A DNA stretch of 64,000 nt from Plasmodium malariae (taxonomy: Eukaryota > Apicomplexa > Aconoidasida > Haemosporida > Plasmodiidae): contig NC_041784.1 in assembly GCF_900090045.1 (NCBI RefSeq), positions 937,501-1,001,500 of the forward strand, in the 5' to 3' direction. Shown here in pieces: positions 35,001 to 45,459 of this stretch. The notes below the pieces were generated by a model. The model was not told the origin of the DNA and ran no database searches. It saw only the letters and a program-made list of their open reading frames with translations. Positions within the stretch are counted from its first letter, which is position 1. The number at the start of each line of letters is the position of its first letter. The translations under genes were made by a program, and so were the position numbers.

Positions 35001-36089
35001 ATGATAACTGATCTATTTGTTCGTTCGAAGAGGAATCAGTTGGACCAAGAGAACATCCTCCTTTTGAGTGTCTTTTCCGAGAAGGAAATAAAAAATATTG
35101 TCGATTTTTTTTTTTGCATAAATTATTTTATCAAATTTGCTTCTGAAATTAACTCTGTGTACAATTTGATCATTGAAATGTTGAAAAAAACGAATTTTAT
35201 AAAAAGAATAATGATTAAAATTGAAAAGAGAAATAATAAGCGAAACGCAATAGACAATTATGCTTTTCAGCGGAAAACATCCGAAGAGAGGGAGGTACTG
35301 ATAGGTGGAAGCTTAGCGACTATTTTTGGAAATAGTGCATCAACAAGTCTACACTCTAATACACAGCATTGCCTGCACGCTAACAAACAGAATTACAATT
35401 ATGATGCAACCTTATCTAACAACATTTCGAGCACAGGGAAAAAGGCAGAAAAGGAGAATCTTCCATTAAATGGAGAGGGAAAAGCAGATATAGGGAAGAG
35501 TGCATCAAAGGAAGAGATGAGTGTTGAGACAAAAAAAATGCTAAAGGGTGCAACGAAGGAAGAGATATACAATGAAACAAAAAAAAAGTCAAATGATGAA
35601 GAGCAAGAAGACATATGCAACGTGAACAGTATAAATGAACTTAAAATAAAGAATGACCTTAGAAATTTATTTGATGTGGGAGATGCAGATATAAACAACA
35701 GTGAAATACAAAACATATTTATTTTATTAGAAATGACCATACCATATAAACCTAGTCTACTAAAGCAGACATGTTCAGACTGTTTAGGATGTTTTTTAAA
35801 CGATTTTAAAAATAATATTCATGAGAAAATGCTAATAGAAAAGGTTACCGTAACTACTGTTCACAAATCGAAAGGACTGGAATGGAAAGTTGTCTTTATC
35901 ATAAACGTCATTGAAGGTGAAATACCTCAACTAGTTGAAAACACACAGGAGATAATAGAGGAGAGGAAAATATTCTATGTAGGCATTACGCGCGCTAAGT
36001 ATTTGCTCTATTTGCTCTGCTACTTGCAAAACGCGAATAGCTCGGAAAAAAATACTGTATCGAGGTTTATCAGCCAAATGGACATTTGA
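32043..36089 (+). CDS. UvrD: UvrD/PcrA-type ATP-dependent DNA helicase (superfamily 1)
   Basis: 1,348 residues from the first in-frame ATG (MTSDKKDKEG). The frame is open 75 bases further upstream without a Met, so an extra 5' exon is possible. SF1A helicases unwind DNA 3' to 5' in repair and replication. Motifs from this start: Q-motif region NLSNEQIRIV (about 95), Walker A ACPGSGKT (113-121), motif Ib/GTIHSF (about 214), Walker B DEFQD (441-445), motif III GDDDQAIYAFRG (640-651), motif IV NFRST (about 675), motif V TTVHKSKGLEW (about 1270) and motif VI FYVGITRAK (about 1310). All catalytic residues are present. Parasite-specific inserts are an acidic stretch (about 300), Asn-His-Thr repeats right after Walker B, Ser/Arg repeats in the 2B region, and a Lys/Glu-rich block near 1,150-1,200. 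Confidence 0.93.
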   Translation: MTSDKKDKEGETDERGNEEDGGRVNTDKGKPKMINTKRIAKIRADQRDKRGYLIENGKSKKGKNDFASSMNSNKTYGREEQESALFNSILFMNLSNEQIRIVQVPLNVNLCIIACPGSGKTSTLTARIIRSIIERKKSIVCITFTNYAANDLKDKIIKKVNCLIDMCMSSDVHCKLLNNDKDVYWKKRYSMNKQNHHKGKFKVLQSMMFIGTIHSFCRYLLFKYKGSFKILSDFVHTNIIKLAFNHFYSVIRKKRSTQGGKCEQGVPGGVNTTNYGSFDMNNFFNCMQKHFTTKEKNEIEDEEMQPGKEVEGEEDSGGENDIDALSEEREEFYNYLYNFKESNDDMDFFEKEEVASILKKKHILFLKKKIKLIKYIELYNINIEINQEERMIYEQYKQILYNAKHVYYDFDDLLIEVYRLMKDDVHARNKILDEWKYVFCDEFQDINTTQFNILQFFANTNHTNSTNHTNSTNHTNSTNHSNSTNHTNSTNHTNSPNHSNSTNHTNSTNHSNNFDCVYLANKKKKRITVEGEYNSDSTHMKEHSNMLVARESSRMTDENDSMGEHMLIVKEKEEGNSKKEGINVITCMQREKSEHITVHGSGEVVSGNIKVIDRNSIATSGNSNFTNAYDQQDRSLTVIGDDDQAIYAFRGAHINVFNRILKECNCLLYKLGTNFRSTKEIVRISRNLIMHNAHCRIEKDLHTNNIQGQRVNFHAFKTNIDQMAYILAQISFLKKKYQYKFSDFVILSRTNKTLKETLRGLNSTDVKKRALKYFVDMCKGERANRSMTGAREQANDLNRCKNGGSKSRSRGSGRSRSRSSSRSRSRSSGRSRSRSSGRSRSRSSGRSRSRSSGRSRSRSSGRSRTRRRTVRSEHISMNGEEATCIDEIKWDEDVDTESFHIPLKELNKKKLFFGSKEIIEIITMLRFLLNVDDNIIFKKTFKIIKNDKMAKLIVRKLTSTNIIQMITKQQIHRKKEKDISLFYCVKMITDLFVRSKRNQLDQENILLLSVFSEKEIKNIVDFFFCINYFIKFASEINSVYNLIIEMLKKTNFIKRIMIKIEKRNNKRNAIDNYAFQRKTSEEREVLIGGSLATIFGNSASTSLHSNTQHCLHANKQNYNYDATLSNNISSTGKKAEKENLPLNGEGKADIGKSASKEEMSVETKKMLKGATKEEIYNETKKKSNDEEQEDICNVNSINELKIKNDLRNLFDVGDADINNSEIQNIFILLEMTIPYKPSLLKQTCSDCLGCFLNDFKNNIHEKMLIEKVTVTTVHKSKGLEWKVVFIINVIEGEIPQLVENTQEIIEERKIFYVGITRAKYLLYLLCYLQNANSSEKNTVSRFISQMDI
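33415..33585 (+). repeat. Coding 18-base repeat (Asn-His-Thr-Asn-Ser-Thr)n in UvrD
   Basis: AATCATACTAATAGTACT units, about nine, begin some 13 codons after the DEFQD motif. It is in frame, with S/T and P variants. Confidence 0.9.
34450..34645 (+). repeat. Coding Arg/Ser-Gly repeat in UvrD
   Basis: Units of AGAAGCAGGAGTAGAAGTAG encode RSRSRSSG repeats, about eight copies. Confidence 0.88.
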
Positions 36090-36854
36090 CGGGAAGGTGG
36101 AAGTAAGGGAACGGGATAGAGAACAAGCTGGAGAACTTGATATCGCACTAAGGAAACCTCTTTTGAAGCTCCACAAGAGGAGTTCAATCCTTGATTCGCT
36201 ATACCCAAATCCTTTGCCTAGGAAAAGTATTTAGTGTAAAGAGTATATCCTTACGTTTATTTGTGGAATAAATAAAAAAACCTGTTTAATGTAATTGCGG
36301 TTACAGGAAGGAGGGGCGCAGATGTGTACGAATATGTACGCATATGTACGTGCATGTTCCCCCTTAAACGTGATATACTTGTGCGCTTGTTTATTTTAAT
36401 ATATACACACATGCGTGTGCACATCTTAATATGTACATATGTAATGCCTTTTTTTGCGTTGCTGAGCGCGTAAGTTTTACTGCTGCAGATGCTTCTACTT
36501 TTATTTCTCGTTTTTTATTATTTTTATTTTCTTCCTCTTCTACGTCCTCTTATTTTCCTTTTTTCCTTTTTTTTTTTTTTTTTCTCACGCATTTCCCCCC
36601 TTCTGAATCTTCTCGTCCTCCTTGTCTTATTAGAAAAGGCATATTATAATCCCCTCCCGGTATTAATTAACCAAATTTTCACCTGCCCAATTTTTTCACT
36701 TGTGCTACTTTGGCACTCTTCTCCCTTTTTATGCTCCTCTGTCAAGCATTTTTTTAAGTATACATATATATATTAACGTATTTTAAATCATAATATTTTG
36801 AATACTTTTTTTTTTTTTTTGATATCTTATTAAATGTAGAGTTCAACAAAAAAA
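36090..36854. other. Intergenic region between UvrD and TTLL genes
   Basis: Tandem same-strand genes separated by 0.77 kb of pyrimidine-rich DNA (T tracts at 36570-36583 and 36806-36820). No gene is seen. Confidence 0.6.
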
Positions 36855-39625
36855 ATGTCTTCATATTTTAGAGAATTATTTCCTTCAAATAGGTATATTT
36901 TTTATATGTTTAACTTTTTCCTCTTGAGAGTGATTTATACATTTGCATGGAATTGCCATATGGTCGATGAACAGTCAATTTATTTTCCCCCTTTTTAGCT
37001 GTATTTCCCTCCCTTTTTAGCTGTATTTTCCTCCCTTTTTTTTTGCCCTTTTTTTTTTTTTTTTTTTTTTTGTTAGAGAGACAAAATATTACTGCACAGC
37101 TGTCCATTTAACAGTATCTCCCTTTTCCCTTTTGAACTGCTTTACAGGACTGTAAAATTTAGAACTGATTTCCGTAACACGATATATGACCTCTTCTTGC
37201 ATAGAAAATGGGAGCTCACTAATCAGTAGGACGAAACATACTAAGATAATGTATGGAGATACTAATGCGATTATATTACGGAAATATGCCTACAACTTTC
37301 ACGATATTTTTCCCTTTTCCTTGCTGCGTCTTGCGTACATTCTGATCTCGTGTCGTTGTTTGTTCCGTCCGCATTAACACATACATACATACATATATAG
37401 AAGCAGATATATAAACGTGTAGATGTACATATATATGTACATGTATACACACACGTACATGCATATATTTGCTTACGTATAAATGTGAAGCTCGAAAAAT
37501 GACTACACATTTATTCATGTAAAAAGATGTACACATTAAATTGTTTTTAATTTTTTCCTGTTGAAGTGAAACAGAGTGGAATTTGTGCTGGTCCGAAAAG
37601 GACTGGATAAACGAAGTGTACGATACCATAACTCTCAAAAATAATCAGTACGTTAATCACTTTAGGAATTATTATGAAGTAATTTTTTTTTTTTTTTTCT
37701 TTTATTTCTCATTTTCTTTGTTTCTAGCAATACAAGAAACAGCCAATATGTACCCTGCTCTGACTATTCGGACTACTCTGACTACTCTGACTACTCGGAC
37801 TACTCTGACTACTCTGACTACTCGGACTACTCTGACTACTATGACTACTCGGACTACTCTGACTACTCGGACTGCTCTGACTACTCGGACTACTCTGACT
37901 ACTGACTACTCTGACTACTCTGACTACTCTGACTACTCGGACTACTCTGACTACTCGGACTGCTCTGACTACTCGGACTACTCTGACTACTATGACTACT
38001 CTGACTACTCTGACTACTCTGACTACTCTGACTACTCTGACTGATCTTTTACGTTTTTTACATCGCTTTGCTTTTCCCTTTAACTAGAAAATAATCTTGA
38101 CCACCTAGCTGATTACCCTTCATCATTTTTGTATGAAAAATAAAGAAATTTTTTTTTTTTTTTTTGACCCTTTTTCTTCCCCTCCTCCCCGCCATAGCTC
38201 ACTCGCAAAGACTTGCTGGCTAAAAATATTAAAAGACTTAAAAAGCAAAATGAAAAAACAAAGAACGATGAAGAAATAAAAAATTTAGATATAACACCCC
38301 TCACATTTGTTTTGCCATTAGAGTACAAAATATTTTTCGAGGAATATAAAAAAAAGAGTAATCGCATATGGATCATGAAACCGATAGGGAAATCACAGGG
38401 AAAGGGAATATTCCTGTTTGACAAAATTGCGCAAATTAAGGAATGGAGTAGTAGCAAGTGCAAACAGGTGGAAGAGAAGGAAAAAAATAGGGATAGAGCT
38501 AAAGATAGGGGTAAGGACAAAAGTAAGGAACGAGCTGTGAATAGATCTGTGGACCTCGACACAGAACGGGAAACAGAAGCGGAAGGGGAAAAGGAAAAAG
38601 AGAAGAGAGAACAATACATTGTCCAAGAGTACATTTCTAATCCTTTACTAATCGGTGGGAAAAAATTTGATATACGACTGTACGTGTTAATTTTGTCATA
38701 TTCGCCTTTAACTATATATTTGTATAGAAGTGGTTTCGCTCGATTTTCCCATACATATTTTAAAAATGAAAAAAATAATATAAATGATATAACTATGCAC
38801 TTAACTAATGTGTCTATACAAAAAAATGCACAAGGATATGATGACAATGTAGGTGGTAAATGGTTTGTACGAGAATTGTTTTTATATATGATAAGTCGCT
38901 ACGGATATAATGATATAATGATGTTAATTAAAAATATTGAAAATTGCATTATACAATCCTTTTTAGCTGTTCATAAAATTATAATTAATGATAAGCATTG
39001 TTTTGAATTATACGGATTTGACATTCTCATCGATAATAACTTAAAACCTTGGCTGATTGAAGTTAATTCCTCTCCTTCGTTCTCATCCAACACGAACGAA
39101 GACTACACCTTAAAATTTAATATGTTAGACGAATTAATGACTTTAATAAATATAGAAAAATATACTATTCCACATACAGACCGAGTCGGAGATTTCGACT
39201 GCATTTATAGAAATGGGGAAAGGGTTCATAGCATAGATCCCTACAATTTCTATTCCCATTTGGGTAACACCTAATTAGCAGCATTTTGAAATTAATCTCT
39301 GAGTATGCACAGAAAATAGCCGCTTGATCGGTAAACACGGTCACTTGGCTTCCCGTTTGTTTGTTTGTATGTCTATTTTCCAATTTGCAAAATTATTTGT
39401 ATATATGTCCATTTGTTTATTTGCCAAATTATATGCTTATTTTTATTTTTATTTTTATTTTTATTTTTTTTTTTATTTTTATTTTTATTTTTCTTTTCTT
39501 TTCTTTTTTTTTTTTTTCCTTCATTTTTCTTAGGGGCTTATTTATCAGGTACTGAAAATTTAAAACGAATGGCAAAAAATGTCAAGCTGCAGTTAAAAAT
39601 GAGCATAAATTCGACGAATTGTTAG
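36855..39625 (+). CDS. Tubulin-tyrosine-ligase-like enzyme (TTLL1/TTLL9-type), five exons
   Basis: Exons 36855-36892, 37148-37225, 37567-37678, 38198-39263 and 39534-39625 join in phase to 461 residues. The assembled N-terminus runs MSSYFRELFPSNR + TVKFRTDFRNTIYDL, WELTNH + ETEWNLCWSEKDW, and VNHFRNYYE + LTRKDLLAKN, the order found in TTLL1/TTLL9 enzymes. The ATP-grasp core shows WIMKPIGKSQGKGIF, then QEYISNPLLIGGKKFDIRLY, MHLTNVSIQ and the Mg/ATP site GFDILIDNNLKPWLIEVNSS. The C-terminal exon adds ENLKRMAKNVKLQLKM. Family members add glutamates to tubulin tails, notably in axonemes, so a role in male-gamete microtubules is plausible but inferred. A Lys/Arg/Glu-rich insert sits at about 38440-38610. 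Intron 3 (519 bases) is filled by a 12-base array. Confidence 0.88.
37765..38042 (+). repeat. 12-base array (GACTACTCTGACTACTCG) inside TTLL intron 3
   Basis: About 23 units of GACTACTCNGACTAC-type sequence with TCG/TCT/TGC/TAT variants, plus one 2-base irregularity near 37903. It lies wholly between the exon 3 donor at 37679 and the exon 4 acceptor at 38196-38197. Confidence 0.9.
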
Positions 39626-39782
39626 GAGAATACAGCAGTTGTAGCAGTAACCCAGCTGTAAATACGCCTGTACAAATGTGTGCACATGTACATATACACG
39701 TATATGTCTATATGTGTGCGTGGAATGATAAAACGATTAAGTGCATAAGGATTAACTTCGTACGAGCTATATATCCATCTAT

Positions 39783-41015
39783 CTAATCTTTTTTTAAATT
39801 ATATTTGCATAATCTTTTTTCCACATTCGTGTGGTATTCCTGTGATAACTTTTTGAAATTATTATTTTCCGCTAAGTCCTTTGCAAATAATAAAGTTTTT
39901 TCCTTAAATGCGCGCACCTAAAGGAGGATACAACGATCAGAATATACGTATATACATATACATATATATATATATATATATATACGTACATATGTGCACA
40001 CATGTATACATCATGTATGTGCTTGTAAACGCATACACTTAAGTAAGGCACACACAAGAAGGCGGAAAGACAACACACAATTTTGTAACATGCACAGCAT
40101 ATGGGAATTCACATAGGAAGTCATAGAGATGTGTATGCGTGTGTGTATATGTGTTTGTATGCGTGTGGGTATGCGTGTGTGTAAAGCTGGGTGGTACACA
40201 TTTCTGCATTCATAAATGTTAGCCCCCCCACCCCCACTTGATATACTACATATTATGTATGGTAAATTTAACAAGTTGAATGTTCTATAATATTTTGTGT
40301 AAAAAATGTTTTACTTCTTTCAATTGTTTTTCTACTTTTTACATTCTTCACATGTATACTATTTTTTCTTTACCTTTTTCGATATGTCCCTCCTTAAGGT
40401 ATACGGAATGATACTAGTGCACGTCTGTTCGGATAACGATTTTTCTATGTTTTTGATGAACATGGAATTATTCTTTGATTTGTTTATATCAAATAATGCA
40501 AATGTAATAAAAGAACAAGGTAGAACTAAACCTCCAATAACTAAAACTTTAAATGCTCTTTGCCTACTATTCAGGGAGTCCGGTCTCGTTATCTGATAGT
40601 GTATATCATTATACTTATAAAACAATAATTTATTTATGCATTTTATATTCTTGTATGCCCATAATCCTGTTAGAAAAATCGAAAGATGATATATCTTCGG
40701 TTCATATATAAGCCTTACAGATGAATAAAAATGTTTTACCAAGTTCACAAATGGGGATATGCTCTTGTACAAATATGTGTTCTCTTTTTTCTTTCTTTCC
40801 AACAAGGACGATGAAGAGGATGATGCAGAGGATAGTGCAGAGGATAGTGTAGAGGATGACGTAGATAATGACGACTGAGCAGACGGGTTGTCTTCAAAAT
40901 ATTCATCTATTCTGTTAACTGTACAAAACTTTCTTTTATATTCTTCTTCAACGTTTTTGTTAAACTCGTCGAATTTAATTTTTTCATTTAAAAGGAAGCT
41001 TTCTCTCTCCATCAT
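39783..41015 (-). CDS. Two-exon conserved-looking membrane protein, function unknown
   Basis: Exon 1 is 40374-41015 and exon 2 is 39783-39917 (AAG|GTAAAG donor, CTTTAG acceptor, phase 0), giving 258 residues. The N-terminus is soluble (MMERESFLLNEKIKFDEFNK) and followed by a Ser-rich run. A likely membrane-spanning or amphipathic segment is IYHLSIFLTGLWAYKNIKCI, and a clear one is FKVLVIGGLVLPCSFITFAL. The second exon is a charged helical tail (KEKTLLFAKDLAENNNFKKL) reaching a KKD C-terminus. The two-hairpin layout and small size suit an organelle membrane protein, but I recognise no family. It is divergent from the possible small gene at 41445. Confidence 0.7.
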
Positions 41016-41444
41016 GTTTTTAGTTTCGTATAATAAAAAAAAAAATTGAGTTCACTAATGTGTTTGGATTATCGGTATTTCCCTCACATAAATGTAGGCA
41101 AGCACGCCTATACAAACAAAAAAAAAAAAATATATATATATATATATACATATATATACGTACTTTCCTACACTCAAACACAAATACATTCGTGTACGTA
41201 TCTATGAGACATGTATCAAACACGCAAAAGTATCACATCTAAAAGGATTAATAGCTTGCTAAAAAAAAATAAAAAATAAAAACTTGTAAGTTCTTCGATA
41301 TGTGCATTTTTAGTAGTGTACTACAACTGAATTTGACAAGCAATTTTATTTTCTGCAGGAGTAGTTAAAATTTATTCATTTTATCTTAAATTAATTTGCA
41401 CTATTTAAAAAAATAAAAAAAAATAAAAAAAAAAAAAAATCAAC

Positions 41445-41660
41445 ATGAAGGAGCACCTGAGTTGTACACATTCCATAAGTGCTACGTCCCTGAATGGATA
41501 CAGTGAGATAGAGCAAGTTCATCGAATATGTGCGTACATACATATATACATTTACAAGTATATATGTTTGCTCACTCATTTACTTACCACTGTTCATTTC
41601 TATTTCATTTTTAGGTAGACCTTAAAACCAATAATATACTACGATTTGAACATGAAGAAG

Positions 41661-41707
<47 letters not shown>

Positions 41708-41810
41708 AAAAAAAAAGGAAAAAAAAAAAGGAAAAAGGAAAAACTACAATATCACTACCAAACCGGCAAAACGTATTACATTATTATGCTTATTTAAAAA
41801 AAAAAAAAAA
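41445..41810 (+). CDS. Possible small gene with long poly-Lys run (uncertain)
   Basis: Exon 1 may be 41445-41516 (MKEHLSCTHSISATSLNGYS...IEQ) joined in phase 0 to an exon starting at 41615 after TTTTTAG (VDLKTNNILRFEHEEE), which runs into 45 consecutive A (41661-41705). Downstream of the A tract one frame reads TTISLPNRQNVLHYYAYLKK before another A tract. The non-repetitive parts have balanced, protein-like composition, unlike neighbouring intergenic frames. The donor (GTTCAT) is weak and the frame across the homopolymer cannot be trusted, so both the end and the product are open. I recognise no family. Confidence 0.3.
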
Positions 41811-42159
41811 AAAAAAATCTAAAAAATTGTACCCTTTTTATTTTTATTTTCTTTCTTTTGCTTTTTTTTTTTTTATTCCTCTCTCTCCTTTTTCTTTTAT
41901 CTTTTCATTTACCGGAAAAATTAATTTCATTGATTATAAAGATTTGTAAAACTACTACTTTTGCAAAAGCCCTTTTGAATCATTTTAGATTTATAAGAAT
42001 ACAAATTACACAAAAATGAGTTATACAAGTATTATTGTGACAGTGTATACCGATATATAAGGCACACAGTTGAAAAATGCAAAATAAGAAATAAAAGAAC
42101 AAAAGTATAAAAAAAATAAAAAAAACAATAAAAAAATTAATAAAAAAATTAATAAAAAA

Positions 42160-42252
42160 AGCAATAAGAGAAGCAATAAGAGAAGCAGTAAGAGAAGCAG
42201 TAAGAGAAGCAGTAAGAGAAGCAATAAGAGAAGCAGTAAGAGAAGCAATAAA
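42160..42252. repeat. 12-base array AGAAGCARTAAG
   Basis: About seven to eight units alternating AGAAGCAATAAG and AGAAGCAGTAAG. Confidence 0.85.
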
Positions 42253-42826
42253 AGAATTATTAAAAAAAGCATTAAACGTATTGAAAAAAAATAAAGATAA
42301 CTCAGGGAAAATGTAATAATGAAAATAGGAAAATAATAACACAAAAGTAAAACACACATACATATATTATGTATATGTATATATACGTACGAATGTACAT
42401 ATGTGAAAATGGTACATATAATCTAATACATTAAGAACTCCTTTTTATGATTTTAGTTAAAGACATTTTATGGTTCTAACAGTTATGTGATAAATTAATA
42501 TTTATATTTTTAGTACATTTTTACTATATTTTTCTTAATTTTATGTTAATACTAATAAAATTTATTTATGTATACACCTTATTTTCCTTTTTTTTTTTTT
42601 TTTTTTCCTTAACTGTTCAGGAAAAAATAAGTAGTAATATGCATATATCTAAAGTGCCACTTCGCCTATGTTACATGTTCTTCTTCTTTTATTTTTTTTT
42701 CACTGATTAATATACACCTTGCAACAAGTTAACATGTGCAACGACTTCCTTTGCAGGTTAACCTTTTGACGTATAATCGTCTACATGCCGCATACTATTG
42801 TACATATATATATATATATATATACA

Positions 42827-42862
<36 letters not shown>

Positions 42863-43310
42863 TGTATGTATGTATGCGCATCCGTGTGTGTATTTATATA
42901 TGTAGGTGCGCAGATGAGTATGATACTATGTAAATATGCATTCATGTATTCATGTAAGTAGGCATGCGTGTATGTGTGTATTATGAACAAAGTACACATT
43001 TGTTTTATGAGTTATCTCCGCATTATTAACCTTGTTATACTACTGTATATATGCATTTTTTTTTTTTTTTTCCCCTTTTTTCATATCATTGCAACATTAT
43101 TTTCCTTTTTTATTTGCATGTTCATGTATTTATGCTTTTTTTATTTACATGTTAGTATATTTTTGCGTTATTCATTCTTTATTCGTTTTTAAAACATTTT
43201 AGCAATTTAGCATTTCTTCATTTTGAATATACACTCCATTTTGTATTTTAAAAAAAGGAAGCAGAAGAGAAAGAAGAAGAAAGAAAAAAAAAAAAAAAAA
43301 AAAAAAAAAA

Positions 43311-43934
43311 ATGAATGAAAATAGGTCTAGAGATTACGATTATTTGTATAAAATAATTTTAATAGGTGACAGCGGAGTAGGTAAGTCATGCATATTATTA
43401 CGATTTTCGGATGACCATTTTACGGAAAGTTATATAACAACAATAGGTGTAGACTTTCGATTTAGAACAATTAAAGTAGATGAAAAAATTGTAAAATTAC
43501 AAATATGGGATACGGCTGGACAAGAAAGATTTAGAACAATAACATCAGCATATTATAGAGGTGCTGATGGGATAATTATAATATATGATACAACAGACAG
43601 AAATTCCTTTTTACATATTAATGAATGGATGAATGAAATAAATAAGTACACGAATGAAGATACTTGTAAATTACTAGTAGGTAATAAAGCGGACTGTAAG
43701 GACGAAATTGAAATAACAACAACAGAAGGAGAAAACAAAGCAAAAGAACTGAACATTCCATTTGTAGAGACATCCGCAAAGGATGCTACTAATGTTGAGT
43801 TAGCATTTACTATGATAACACAAGAATTAATTAAAAAGAAAAAAAAAAAAAATATAAATACGATAAATAACAATCAAGCCAAGGTAAAGTTGTCCATGGA
43901 AGACAGAACGCAAGGCCCCTATTGCTCCTGCTAA
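43311..43934 (+). CDS. RAB1A: Rab1A-type small GTPase
   Basis: A single exon of 207 residues. Rab1 GTPases control ER-to-Golgi vesicle transport by cycling between GDP and GTP forms. All G boxes are intact: P-loop GDSGVGKS (19-26), effector TTIGVDFRF with switch I Thr, WDTAGQE, NKAD, and ETSAK. The C-terminus ends in CSC, a double-geranylgeranylation signal. A poly-Lys stretch sits in the hypervariable tail. I call Rab1A rather than Rab1B from the MNENRxRDYDYL N-terminus and CSC end as I recall them in Plasmodium, and from its position next to PSOP12. The ATG directly follows a run of about 29 A. Confidence 0.93.
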   Translation: MNENRSRDYDYLYKIILIGDSGVGKSCILLRFSDDHFTESYITTIGVDFRFRTIKVDEKIVKLQIWDTAGQERFRTITSAYYRGADGIIIIYDTTDRNSFLHINEWMNEINKYTNEDTCKLLVGNKADCKDEIEITTTEGENKAKELNIPFVETSAKDATNVELAFTMITQELIKKKKKKNINTINNNQAKVKLSMEDRTQGPYCSC

Positions 43935-44057
43935 ATTCACTGTGCATGTGACTGTTCATATGGCTGTTCATATGTTTCTTTGCACACATACCACTATTTC
44001 ATATATCTTTTTTTAATTACCCTTTTTAATACACCCATTTTATGCTTTCTTCGTACC

Positions 44058-44097
<40 letters not shown>

Positions 44098-45249
44098 CTT
44101 CATTCTTTGCAAAAATATCACAATTGTAATTGACACGTTTAATAGCGTAATGTTTATCTGTGTGCTAGATTAACGTTTAACTGCCTTCCTATATATGTGC
44201 ATTTTTTTTTTTTTTTATAATTTTTATATGCTCCTAAGATTTAGTTATTTTTCACCTTATCTTTATTAATTCCACCATGACCTTCCATTTACGTAGCTTA
44301 TACATGATAGCATAGTTATATATAGCAAATTTTACTTATTAATATTTTTGCATTTCTGCGTTTATTTCATTGGTTTATTCTCTTCTTTTCCGTTACAGGA
44401 TTATACTTACAGGTATATATATGCACGCGCATGTGCTTACACCTATGCTGATATATGTAGTGCATATTCATGTTTATATATGCTTCCCTTTTATTTATGT
44501 ATGTTCTCGTCAACATGCATTTTACTTTTGTTTATGCGCAAATATCAATACCTTTTCTTTAAATGTACACAATAAGAAAATAAAACGAAAGGTTACTCCT
44601 TGTTATTGCATAGGTTTATCTGTGCATGTACGTATACTTGTACGTGTATATCAATACGTGTATGTATGCCTGTACGTGTATATCAATACGTGTATGTATG
44701 TCTGTACATGTATATCAATACGTGTATGTATGCCTGTACATGTATATCAATACGTGTATGTATGCCTGTATATGTGTGCCAATGCGTTTGTAACTATGTG
44801 TGTATGCCAGTACGTGTATACCTATACGCGTATGTATGGCTGTACATGTACATATACTTTTTCATTTTTTTTTTTTTTTTTTTTTTTTTTGTTAATATAG
44901 AAGAAAAAATACACCTTCTGAACATTAAAAAAAAACAAACTAGCGTTTTTCTATTTTTATTAATTTGTTAAATATTTTACAATTATGAAATATGTTCTAC
45001 TGAGGAATGGAAAAGCGAGGGTGATGCGGAATCGTGTGTAAATTTCAGCCCATCACTCATGCACATCAGTACATATATATAAATGTGAGGAGACGTACTC
45101 ATGTGTATATGTATGCATGTACATATTTATGCTCATGCAACTTGTGCTTAATCGTTTTAAAATGCAAGAGAAAAACATTTTTTCCAAAAGACAGTCCTTC
45201 TTTTCGAAAAACATAAAATGGCTAGCTGTTGTAAGGTATTGTAATAAAA
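43935..45249. other. Intergenic region 3' of Rab1A
   Basis: Contains a poly-T run of about 38 (44060-44097), another at 44203-44217, a 32-base GTACGTGTATATCAATACGT-type array (44635-44790) and poly-T at 44865-44890. No gene is seen in this part. Confidence 0.6.
44635..44795 (+). repeat. 32-base minisatellite, about 4-5 copies
   Basis: The unit begins TACGTGTATATCAATACGTG and ends TATGTATGCCTG, with a CATG variant. Confidence 0.8.
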
Positions 45250-45459
45250 ATGAGGAAACGAAAATTACAAAAACAAGTTGAAACTACAATTGAAATTATA
45301 ATTAACAGAACAAATGAATATATAGCTAATAAGAAATTTGAAACTGTAGTTAGCAGCAAAACAATAGAAACGTTAACGACGAAACAGTGCAAACTTGCTG
45401 GCGACGAGGATAAGCCTGCTATCGATTCTCACTGCAAATATTGTAATTATGTGAAGTAA
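45250..45459 (+). CDS. Small ORF, 69 residues, unknown
   Basis: ATG to TAA with protein-like composition (MRKRKLQKQVETTIEIII at the start, CKLAGDEDKPA mid-way, two Cys-x-x-Cys-spaced residues in CKYCNYVK at the end), unlike the repeat-derived frames around it. In-frame stops precede the ATG. It may be a whole small gene or the last exon of one; no partner exon was found. A 9-codon upstream ORF (MASCCKVL) starts at 45218. I recognise no family. Confidence 0.4.
   Translation: MRKRKLQKQVETTIEIIINRTNEYIANKKFETVVSSKTIETLTTKQCKLAGDEDKPAIDSHCKYCNYVK

Larger units (their letters stand above)
41016..43310. other. Mostly intergenic, divergent promoters and repeats
   Basis: Apart from the candidate gene at 41445 this holds A tracts (45 A at 41661-41705; 41796-41817), an AGAAGCARTAAG array (42160-42250), AT runs (42810-42835) and a TATG tetranucleotide run (42835-42875). 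A TTTTTTCCTTAACTGTTCAG word is at about 42602-42621. Confidence 0.6.

Noticed and set aside
37583..38044. A 153-codon frame ending in Asp-Tyr-Ser repeats taken as a protein
   Set aside because: Only its first part is TTLL exon 3; the rest lies past a GT donor, and the TTLL sequence resumes in frame at 38198.
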